From Propionivibrio sp. (GTDB taxonomy: Bacteria > Pseudomonadota > Gammaproteobacteria > Burkholderiales > Rhodocyclaceae), in assembly GCF_016790145.1 (NCBI RefSeq), contig NZ_JAEUOI010000019.1, forward strand, positions 1 to 51,466: a DNA stretch of 51,466 nucleotides. Reading direction: 5' to 3'. A program made the position numbers and the translations under genes. Below are positions 27,057 through 34,395 of the stretch, in pieces (positions within the stretch are counted from its first letter, which is position 1; each line of letters starts with the position of its first letter). The notes below the pieces were generated by a model. That model was given only the letters and a program-made list of their open reading frames with translations, had not been told where the DNA came from and made no database searches.

Positions 27057-27401
27057 ATGTTGCGCATTTACGGCATAAAAAACTGCGACACCATGAAAAC
27101 GGCCTTCGCCTGGCTGGATGCCCATGGCATCGCCTACGAATTCATCGACTACAAGAAAAATGACCTGGCCCAGGAGCACCTGCCCGACTGGAACCAGCGT
27201 GCCGGCTGGGAATCGCTGCTCAACCGGCGCGGCATGATGTGGAAGCGACTGAGCGACGATGAACGAAGCGATGTCGATGAAAGCAAGGCGCTCACGCTGA
27301 TGGCCGACTACCCGACGCTTATCAGGCGACCGGTGCTCGATACCGGGAAGGCCCTGCTCGTTGGCTTCGACCCGGAACGCTACGCCGCCGAACTGGAATG
27401 A
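27057..27401 (+). CDS. ArsC/Spx-family thioredoxin-fold protein (YffB-like)
   Basis: 114 residues. LRIYGIKNCDTMKTAFAWLD gives the thioredoxin-fold start with a single active-site Cys, and YEFIDYKKND, SLLNRRGMMWKRL and LIRRPVLDTG are the remaining family blocks. YffB proteins are glutathione-related and are not proven arsenate reductases. No ars genes are nearby. The stop overlaps the hslO start as ATGA, linking it to a redox-related chaperone gene. Confidence 0.85.
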   Translation: MLRIYGIKNCDTMKTAFAWLDAHGIAYEFIDYKKNDLAQEHLPDWNQRAGWESLLNRRGMMWKRLSDDERSDVDESKALTLMADYPTLIRRPVLDTGKALLVGFDPERYAAELE

Positions 27402-28264
27402 CCGAGAATTACGTTCAGCGATTTCTGCTTGACAAGCTCGACATCCGGGGCGCCGTCGTTCGCCTCGGTTCGGTCTGGCAGCAGCTTCTCACCAGGCGCA
27501 GCTATCCCGCGCCAGTGATCGAACTGCTCGGCCAGATGAGCGCCACCACCCTGCTTCTGGCCGATAACCTCAAGCAGCCGGGGCGACTGACCATCCAGTT
27601 GCGCGGCGACGGCCCCGTCCCGTTGCTGGTCATCGACTGCAACGAGTCACTCAATATCCGCTGCATGGCGCAGCATAGTGATGAGATCAGGCCAGCTTCG
27701 CTGATCGAGCTTCTCGGCCACGGGCAGCTTCTGCTCTCGCTCGACCTGCCTTCCATGCGTCAGCCTTACCAGAGCTTTGTTCCACTGGTCGGCGAGAGCA
27801 TCGCCGAAATCTTCGAGCACTACCTCAAGCAGTCCGAACAACTCGCCGCGCGCTTGTTCCTGGCTGCCTCGCCCTCCGGCGCAAGCGGTCTTTTCCTGCA
27901 AAAAATGCCGTCCGCCGATCAGTGCGATGCTGATGGCTGGACGCGTATCGAGGCTTTGGCCAGCACAATCAGATCCGAAGAACTGCTTGCTCTGCCAGGC
28001 GAGGAGCTGCTCACGCGGCTGTTCCACGAGGAAACCGTTCGCATATTCGACAAGAAAGCCGTCACCAGCAACAGCCCCGAAGACCGGAAAAAGGTCGGTA
28101 ACATGCTGCTCGCACTCGGTCGCGAGGAAGTCTATGCTGCGCTCAGGGAACGCGGCGAAATCGTCATCCGCGACGACCTCGGCAACCGCGAATACCACTT
28201 CGACAAGGCGGCCATTGACGAACTGTTCAGCAACACGCCGGGAACTCCGCCGACGGTGCATTGA
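27398..28264 (+). CDS. hslO: Hsp33 family chaperone lacking all zinc-binding cysteines
   Basis: 288 residues, the normal Hsp33 length, with a complete N-terminal core (DIRGAVVRLGSVWQQ, LLGQMSATTLLLAD, YQSFVPLVGESIAEIFEHYLKQSEQ). In E. coli the C-terminal redox switch binds zinc through C232-x-C234 and C265-x-x-C268. Here these positions read NSPEDRKK and RDDLGN. The flanking helix (LLALGREEVYAALRERGEI) and end (REYHFDKAAIDELF) are preserved, so the domain is present but has no cysteine. The oxidation-triggered activation known for Hsp33 therefore cannot work in the usual way. It is coupled to the upstream ArsC-like gene by ATGA. Confidence 0.88.
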   Translation: MTENYVQRFLLDKLDIRGAVVRLGSVWQQLLTRRSYPAPVIELLGQMSATTLLLADNLKQPGRLTIQLRGDGPVPLLVIDCNESLNIRCMAQHSDEIRPASLIELLGHGQLLLSLDLPSMRQPYQSFVPLVGESIAEIFEHYLKQSEQLAARLFLAASPSGASGLFLQKMPSADQCDADGWTRIEALASTIRSEELLALPGEELLTRLFHEETVRIFDKKAVTSNSPEDRKKVGNMLLALGREEVYAALRERGEIVIRDDLGNREYHFDKAAIDELFSNTPGTPPTVH

Positions 28265-28266
28265 GG

Positions 28267-28351
28267 GTTATGCCCAGGCGGCAGCATAAAAGTTTGCGCT
28301 GGCCGGCAAAGTCGCTTGCAAGCCATGCAAAAGGTGCAAGGGTGGCATAAC
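28267..28351. other. Structured element with three-way-junction potential between convergent genes
   Basis: An outer perfect stem GTTATGCC (28267-28274) / GGCATAAC (28344-28351) encloses two hairpins: TTTGC/GCAAA (28293-28310) and CTTGCA/TGCAAG (28315-28340). It fills the spacer between hslO (plus) and the HDOD gene (minus). It could act as a bidirectional terminator or a structured RNA; no T-run is present. Confidence 0.5.
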
Positions 28352-28359
28352 TTCTCACC

Positions 28360-29223
28360 TCAAGGCGGTGCAGCGAGAAGTTTATGGGCTGCTTCAAGAA
28401 GCCAGGCGCGGCGCACTTCTGGCAGCATCACGAGGCCATCGGCCAGCCATTCGAGGCTGACGTTGGGAATCAGCTTGCTGGCGTCGACCAGGTCGGTAGC
28501 CAGCGCCAGGGTCGAGGTTCCAGACTCTTCAAGTACGTGGCGTGCGGCGTTCGAGCTGGTTCGCGCCAGTTGGGCGCGATACGATTCGGATCCGCGCAGA
28601 AGCTGGAGCAGCAGGGCAGGCAGTTTCCAGCGCTCAGCACATTGCTGGGTCAGTTGCTTGAAGGTAAATCCGCAGCTTTGCGTTTGCGCCTGCGCACTGC
28701 GCTGAGCCCGACCGGAAAGCAGTTCGTCTCTTGCTTTCATCGGTATTTCCTCGGCATAGACCCACAGCAACAGATCACCAGTACCGGCCAGCAAGGCGGC
28801 GACAGCGACTTCCTCCGGGTTGAGGTCCATGCGTCCGCCGGCCCAGACGCTGGCGATCTGCGCGGCAAAACAGGCATGCATCTCAACTTCGAGCAGGCCT
28901 TTGTTGTTGTCATCAACTTCCGGGCTGGAATGCAGCAGCGTGCGGAATTCATCGACACCCACCTGCATGATGGCCCCCAGCGCCGTCGTCGTTTCGTGGT
29001 CCAGCCGATGTGATTTTCTGCGCTCGGCCTCACGCAACAGGCACAGGCAGAGCAAGGGGTCTTGCAGGACGATTTCAGACAGATCCCTGGGTGAAAGCAT
29101 TTCGCCTTCGCGAGATTCAAGCTGCGTCATCAGCAGTTTTGAGCGGCGCATGACCGGCAGCGCCTGATTCTCAAAGTAGGCGGCCCACTGCCCGACGCCC
29201 CATCGGCTTTTCCATGAATCCAT
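28360..29223 (-). CDS. HDOD domain protein
   Basis: 287 residues, soluble. The HDOD pattern is seen in ALPVMRRSKLLMTQL, the segment LSEIVLQDPLLCLCLLREAE, and a helix rich in small residues with AALLAGTGDLLLWVY. The metal-binding HD pair of true HD phosphohydrolases is absent, as in all HDOD proteins. These are signalling-output proteins that often work with c-di-GMP or phosphorelay systems. GGAGG lies 5 bases before the ATG. It is 49 bases downstream of the methyltransferase gene, which follows the hemerythrin-diguanylate cyclase gene, so a three-gene operon is likely. Confidence 0.78.
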   Translation of the reverse strand: MDSWKSRWGVGQWAAYFENQALPVMRRSKLLMTQLESREGEMLSPRDLSEIVLQDPLLCLCLLREAERRKSHRLDHETTTALGAIMQVGVDEFRTLLHSSPEVDDNNKGLLEVEMHACFAAQIASVWAGGRMDLNPEEVAVAALLAGTGDLLLWVYAEEIPMKARDELLSGRAQRSAQAQTQSCGFTFKQLTQQCAERWKLPALLLQLLRGSESYRAQLARTSSNAARHVLEESGTSTLALATDLVDASKLIPNVSLEWLADGLVMLPEVRRAWLLEAAHKLLAAPP

Positions 29224-29271
29224 ACGGCCTCCGTGATTCCCTGCGTCTTCTTCCCCTTTTACTGTTTCCCC

Positions 29272-30420
29272 CTACTGTACTCCGAGACGCCAGAGCGATG
29301 TAACTTCCGCCGCACGCGCGGTGTGCAATGGGTCGTCCGGATCGTTCGCGCGCGGATGGGTCGGACGCACGTCGGCACGGCTCAATACCTGCAAACCGGC
29401 TTTGTCGATCAGTGCCAGCAGTTCGCCGCGCGAGCGCAAGGCAAGATGCTCGGCCAGATCAGAAAGGATCAACCAGCCCTCGCCACCCGGCTCAAGATGA
29501 GAGGCCAGACCGTCGAGAAATCCGCGCAGCATGCGGCTGTCCGGGTCGTAAACGGCGTGATCAAGCGGCGAGCCCGGTCGCGCCGGAACCCAGGGCGGAT
29601 TGCAGACGATGAGCGGCGCAGCGCCGGGCGGGAAGAGATCGGCCTGCGCCACTTCGACCTGCCCGCTCAAGCCGAGCCGTGCGACATTTTCGCGCGCGCA
29701 GTCCAGCGCCCGGGCATCCTGATCGGTGGCCACGACGCGGGCCACGCCGCGCCTGGCGAGCACGGCGGCGAGCACACCGGTGCCGGTGCCGATGTCGAAG
29801 ACCAGGCTGTTGGCCGAGAGCAAGACAGGTAGTGGCGCAGCGGCCACCAATGCCACGTACTCGCCGCGCACCGGCGAGAACACCCCGTAGTGCGGATGAA
29901 TACGGGCGCCAAGCGCCGGAATATCGACGCCCTTCTTTCGCCACTCGTGCGCGCCGATCAGGCCGAGCAATTCGCGCAGCGAAGACACATAGGGCTCTGC
30001 GGCCAGACCATGGGCTTCGGCGCAGGCCTGCCGCACGTCGGGCGCTCGGCGCAGGGGGATGAGGTGATCGGCGTCGAAAGGAATCAGCAGCATGCCGAGT
30101 GTGCGGGCGCGCTGCGCCTGTGCCATGCGCTGCATGTGAAACGCCTGCGCAGGATCGTGAATTGAAGTTCGCGACTTGTGCGAGCTGCGCTCGCAGCGCC
30201 GCGCCATGGCTTGCAACATTTGTCGCGCGTTCTGGAAATCACCCCGCCAGAGCAGCGCGCTGCCTTCGCAAGCGAGCCGATAGGCGGCATCGGCAGTCAG
30301 CGTGTCATCGACCACCTGCACGCGCGACGGGGGCGGTACACCGGCTGCGGAGCGCCAACGGACGGACCGGCAATCGCCCTCCTCTGTCCAGTCGATGATC
30401 GGACAATCGGTGCCGGGCAT
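29272..30420 (-). CDS. Class I SAM-dependent methyltransferase (PrmC/RlmG-like fold)
   Basis: 382 residues from the ATG at 30420; a TTG at 30447 inside the upstream gene is less likely. The N-terminal 170 residues are helical and not recognised. The SAM site is VFDIGTGTGVLAAVLARRG, with ATDQDARALDCARENV as motif II and the catalytic NPPW in VCNPPWVPARPG, the signature of amino-group (N) methyltransferases acting on glutamine or nucleic-acid bases. The substrate cannot be stated. It begins 7 bases after the end of the diguanylate cyclase gene. Confidence 0.75.
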   Translation of the reverse strand: MPGTDCPIIDWTEEGDCRSVRWRSAAGVPPPSRVQVVDDTLTADAAYRLACEGSALLWRGDFQNARQMLQAMARRCERSSHKSRTSIHDPAQAFHMQRMAQAQRARTLGMLLIPFDADHLIPLRRAPDVRQACAEAHGLAAEPYVSSLRELLGLIGAHEWRKKGVDIPALGARIHPHYGVFSPVRGEYVALVAAAPLPVLLSANSLVFDIGTGTGVLAAVLARRGVARVVATDQDARALDCARENVARLGLSGQVEVAQADLFPPGAAPLIVCNPPWVPARPGSPLDHAVYDPDSRMLRGFLDGLASHLEPGGEGWLILSDLAEHLALRSRGELLALIDKAGLQVLSRADVRPTHPRANDPDDPLHTARAAEVTSLWRLGVQ

Positions 30421-30427
30421 GCGGCGC

Positions 30428-33073
30428 TCAGTGCCCGCTCGTTTCAATGGATGAATCAGCCGGTGGGTTATTCAGCGCTTTTCTGAACAGCGGGAAAAAC
30501 CTGGCATCTTCCTTGAGCAAATGGATGGCCACCACCTCCTGCACGAGGAATGTCACCAGATCGCCCAGCGTCATTTCCCCGGCGTCGGCCATGTGGCGCA
30601 GCTCCAGGGCGCGCCCGACCAGTTTCTGGTGCTGCAACACATGCTCTTCAAGACCGGCGTAGTGGTAGCGCGCCAGAACCGCCTCTTCGCGGGCGAAATG
30701 CTGTTTCACACTATTGATCAGATCGTCAAGCGCCGCGGACAATTGGCCTGGTTCCTGCGCACCGGACATGGCGGTATGAATGAGCTCGTTGGCTTGATCG
30801 AAGAGCGCTTGGTGATCCTGGTCAATCGACTCTTCGCCACACTTGTAGGCCTTGCGCCAGACCAGGCGGACAATCGACAGATCGCCGGCCTCTGCTGCGT
30901 CCTTTGTTACACTACCCGATACGCCACTGAAGAGTTGCACGCTGTTGCGGCCCAGTTCCTTGGCGGCATACATCGCTGCATCGGCGTTCTGCGACAGGTG
31001 CTTTTCGTTGTTGCCGTGGTCAGGAAAGATCGTCACGCCGATGCTGCAGGCAATGGTCACCTGGTGGCCACCGGCAAGCTGAAATGGCTGATCGAGCGCT
31101 AAGCGTATTTTTTCAGCAACGCCCATTGCATCCTGATCTGTTCCGATGCCGGGCAAGAGCACGACGAACTCATCGCCGCCCAGGCGCGCCAGGGTATCCG
31201 ACTCGCGCAAACAGCCCAGCATGCTTTTTGCCACAGCTTTGAGCAAGAGATCGCCGACCGCATGGCCGAAGCTATCGTTGATCGGCTTGAAATCGTCCAG
31301 GTCAATCATCATCAGCGCCAGGCGAGTGTTCTCGCGCCGTGCCTGAGCGATCGCCACCTGTATCCGGTCGTGGAAAAGACGACGATTGGGAAGCCGGGTC
31401 AGATGGTCGTAGTGCGCCATCCGCTTGATTCTGGCCACTGCACGTGTTCTCTCGGTGATATCGGTGGCTACGCCCAGGTAACCGTCGATTTCACCAAGCG
31501 CGTTGCGCAGGCTCGTCGTTGTCAGTAATACGGTAAGGCGCGTTCCGTCCTTGCGAAGATAGGTCCATTCACGCTGATCCGGTTTGGCACTGATCCTTCT
31601 CTTGATGGAAAACACATCGAAATCCGGCTTGACGACAACACCCAGCTTCTTTGTCAATTCTTCGGCACGAGAAAGGATTTCCCTGCTATCGTGAATCAGT
31701 AATGGTGTCTGCTTGCCGACCATTTCAGCTGCCGAATAGCCCAGCATGTTTTCCGCACCGGGGCTGAATACCGTGATCAGCCCATTGACATCCGTGGCAA
31801 TGATCGACTGCGGAACACAGGCCAGAATCGAAGCACTCATTCGCTCGCTTTCCTTGAATGCTTCCTCGCTGCGCAAGCGGGCCTGCATCGCCTGTTCGAG
31901 AACTTCGAGTGCCTGCTGAACCCTGGCCAATTCGCTGCGGCCGGGCGCGGTCCGCGTCAGGGGTGAGTTGCCTGCCTGCAGGCCAAGCAGCCTGTCGATG
32001 CGCCCCAGTACCTCGTTCAGGGGGCGCGTAAAGCGCCATACCAGAAGCATGGCAACGAGGCCAGCCAGAACCAGGATGGCGATGATGCTGGCCAACGCGA
32101 CCCGCTCCTGCTGCCTGGCCTGTTCGAGAAGCTTGTTTGTATAAGCCGCCGCTGCATGACTGATGCCATCGGCCAGTTCGTCACTGGACTCCAGCGCCGA
32201 GACCGAAACCGCAAGATACTGCTCTATCCCTATCGGAGCGAGTTTATGGGTGCCTGCCGCACGAATGATTTCATCATGGAGCGGATGTAACCGAGAGAAC
32301 AACTCGGTACGCAACTTATCGAGCGCCAGGGAAGCATCCCCATCCGCCAGACGCCGGGTACCCTGTTCGAGGGGCGACCAGATCTGCATCGAGCGACCGC
32401 GCAACAGATTCGCCATGCCGATCGTCTCACCGCCCGGCACGTGACCGGAAAACAACTCGGCGGCGAGCATGCCCGATTCGGAACCGACCACATTTCTGAA
32501 TTGCAGCGCCAGGATGCGCAGATTGCTCAATAGCTCGAAACCGGCATCGTTATTTCCTGGCAAACTTGAAACGTCAGCCAGCAAATCTTCCAGCCTGGTG
32601 ACAAGATTGTTGGCTGCCGTCAGCCATTGGCCCGGCAGTGCCGGATCGCGTTCGGCAAGTCGACGGGCGAAGTCATGCTCAAGCGTTGCTCGCAGCGACT
32701 TTACAACCTCCCAGGCCTGACGGACTTCAACACCCTCTTCGCGCGAAGCGTCGGGCAGGCGAGTGAGAAGCTCGGCAATGATGACGTCTGCAGCACTTCG
32801 GTGCTCATCGATAAAGCGACGGTTGATCTCGTTGATTGCTTCCTTGCCACGCAGCACCACATTGCTTCGACCGCGTTCGAAGGCGAAATGCCTTACCGCC
32901 TGCAGGCAACTGTCGGCAACCTGGTTGCGCTCGGCGAGCAGGGCTGCGTTGCGATAGGCGGCACGGCTGTGTTGCAGATCCCTGGCCGCAAACACCAGCG
33001 CAACAACAACCAGCAAGCCCACCAGCAACAGCAGGAGCGCACGTAGCGACAGGTCAGAAAAAGCTTTGTTCAC
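30428..33073 (-). CDS. Diguanylate cyclase with PAS and C-terminal hemerythrin domain
   Basis: 881 residues with a GTG start. Order: membrane helix (~9-29), a long periplasmic helical sensor domain, membrane helix (~327-348), HAMP-like linker, PAS (~410-540) with ITERTRA at its end, GGDEF (~550-715) and bacteriohemerythrin (~735-865). The GGDEF core is RLGGDEF, with an RxxD inhibition site 5 residues upstream (RESD), so it should make c-di-GMP with product inhibition. The hemerythrin ligands are present: DQDHQ, HFAREE, EEHVLQH and HLLKED. Hemerythrin binds oxygen (or NO), so the enzyme probably ties second-messenger output to oxygen. Fusion of the two domains in this order is uncommon but known. 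Confidence 0.9.
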   Translation of the reverse strand: MNKAFSDLSLRALLLLLVGLLVVVALVFAARDLQHSRAAYRNAALLAERNQVADSCLQAVRHFAFERGRSNVVLRGKEAINEINRRFIDEHRSAADVIIAELLTRLPDASREEGVEVRQAWEVVKSLRATLEHDFARRLAERDPALPGQWLTAANNLVTRLEDLLADVSSLPGNNDAGFELLSNLRILALQFRNVVGSESGMLAAELFSGHVPGGETIGMANLLRGRSMQIWSPLEQGTRRLADGDASLALDKLRTELFSRLHPLHDEIIRAAGTHKLAPIGIEQYLAVSVSALESSDELADGISHAAAAYTNKLLEQARQQERVALASIIAILVLAGLVAMLLVWRFTRPLNEVLGRIDRLLGLQAGNSPLTRTAPGRSELARVQQALEVLEQAMQARLRSEEAFKESERMSASILACVPQSIIATDVNGLITVFSPGAENMLGYSAAEMVGKQTPLLIHDSREILSRAEELTKKLGVVVKPDFDVFSIKRRISAKPDQREWTYLRKDGTRLTVLLTTTSLRNALGEIDGYLGVATDITERTRAVARIKRMAHYDHLTRLPNRRLFHDRIQVAIAQARRENTRLALMMIDLDDFKPINDSFGHAVGDLLLKAVAKSMLGCLRESDTLARLGGDEFVVLLPGIGTDQDAMGVAEKIRLALDQPFQLAGGHQVTIACSIGVTIFPDHGNNEKHLSQNADAAMYAAKELGRNSVQLFSGVSGSVTKDAAEAGDLSIVRLVWRKAYKCGEESIDQDHQALFDQANELIHTAMSGAQEPGQLSAALDDLINSVKQHFAREEAVLARYHYAGLEEHVLQHQKLVGRALELRHMADAGEMTLGDLVTFLVQEVVAIHLLKEDARFFPLFRKALNNPPADSSIETSGH

Positions 33074-33346
33074 GATGGCAAACAGAACAATCCGTAAAGA
33101 GTCGGCAAGTATGCCCTTGGCTTGCTGTCAAGTCAAAGGCGCAGGCTCAACAGGTAGCGAAAATTTACATCATTCTGGACAGCGGCCAGCAAGACAATGA
33201 AAACGGGCTCCATCAAAATCGATGCTGTGGCAGCCAATGTCCATGCGGATCCCCAGGGCATGCCGTTGCAGTAACGCGCATTGAGCGCTTGCACGGCGAT
33301 GCCGGGGCGTTGAGCGTTGCGTTGCAGTCACGGGAAACGGGCAAAC

Positions 33347-34213
33347 TCAAACTGCAAGCAGGAAGTCGCGGACGCAGGCGATCTGCGCTTCGTCCATGAA
33401 CATCGGAGCATGTCCGACCCCAGATACCTCGACCACGGCCGGACGCGGCCCGCGCGCGACCATCGCATGCAACGTCTGCACCGTTAGCAGATCGGATTCG
33501 GCACCGCGAACGACCAGTGTCGGGCAACGAACCCGATCATAAATCGGCCACAAATCGAAAGCTTCGGCATCGCGGCGGAAGGTTTCACCAATGCCGGGGT
33601 CATAACTCAGTCCATAGCGACCATCAGGGGTCAGGCACAGGCTCGATTCGGTGAGCTGACGCCACTGCGCGTCGGTCAGCGCACCAAACGGGGCGCTGAC
33701 CAGCCGGATGTATCGCTCAGCGTCTTCGTACGAATCGAATTTCGGTGCGCGACCGATGTACTCACCGATGCGCCTGATCGACGCCGACGAAATCTCCGGC
33801 CCGACATCGTTCAGCAGCAGCCTCGTGATCGGCGTATTTTCCAGACTTGCCAGCACCATGCCAATCAGCCCGCCCATCGAAGTACCCAGCCAATGAACCG
33901 TTTCCACATCAAGGCGGGCAATCAGCACCATCATGTCGGCCACATACTGCGGAATGGTGTAGCCGGCCGGATCGCGCAGCCAGTCGCTACGCCCACGCCC
34001 GACCACATCCGGGCAGATCACGCGGTAGTCACCGGCCAGGGCCTGCGCCAGATTGTCGAAATCGCGGCCATTGCGCGACAGGCCATGTACGCAGACCAGC
34101 ACCTTCGGATTGCTGCGCTCGCCCCATTCGCCATAGACCATGCGGTGCAGACCACTCGGCGAGGCGCAGCAGACGCTACGCTCAACGAACAGGGAATCGG
34201 TCGTGCCAGTCAT
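33347..34213 (-). CDS. Alpha/beta hydrolase
   Basis: 288 residues. VCVHGLSRNGRDF is the oxyanion-hole strand, GTSMGG holds the nucleophilic Ser, and the Asp and His are in the last third (AESDLLT, GVGHAPMF). No signal peptide, so cytoplasmic. Substrate unknown; the family includes esterases and haloperoxidase-like enzymes. It is followed by a 182-base spacer and comEC on the same strand upstream. The 273-base gap between it and the diguanylate cyclase shows nothing else. Confidence 0.83.
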   Translation of the reverse strand: MTGTTDSLFVERSVCCASPSGLHRMVYGEWGERSNPKVLVCVHGLSRNGRDFDNLAQALAGDYRVICPDVVGRGRSDWLRDPAGYTIPQYVADMMVLIARLDVETVHWLGTSMGGLIGMVLASLENTPITRLLLNDVGPEISSASIRRIGEYIGRAPKFDSYEDAERYIRLVSAPFGALTDAQWRQLTESSLCLTPDGRYGLSYDPGIGETFRRDAEAFDLWPIYDRVRCPTLVVRGAESDLLTVQTLHAMVARGPRPAVVEVSGVGHAPMFMDEAQIACVRDFLLAV

Positions 34214-34257
34214 GGGTCTTTTCTCCCAGGTGTGCTTGCATTAATAATCTCCAGAAC

Positions 34258-34344
34258 CCACCGCTAAGACGCAAAGACGAGCAAGAAACGAATCGTTACG
34301 CTTTCCTTTGCGCGATCTTTGTGAACTTCGCGGCTTTGCGGTGG
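34258..34344. repeat. Inverted-repeat element of 87 bases
   Basis: CCACCGCtaagaCGCAAAGA at the left end pairs with CGCGGCTTTGCGGTGG at the right end, with AAAG and CTTT blocks inside. Sequences of this CGCAAAGACGC type are widespread non-coding dispersed repeats. It sits between comEC and the hydrolase gene and could fold into a long hairpin. Confidence 0.6.
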
Positions 34345-34395
34345 ATTCAAAAACCCGATTCAATACCCTTTGCCTCCTACGCCGGAAGTCTAGCA

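Noticed and set aside
27057..27401. Arsenate reductase (arsC) as product name
   Set aside because: The sequence fits the YffB/Spx-like branch and there are no ars genes around; arsenate reduction is not supported.
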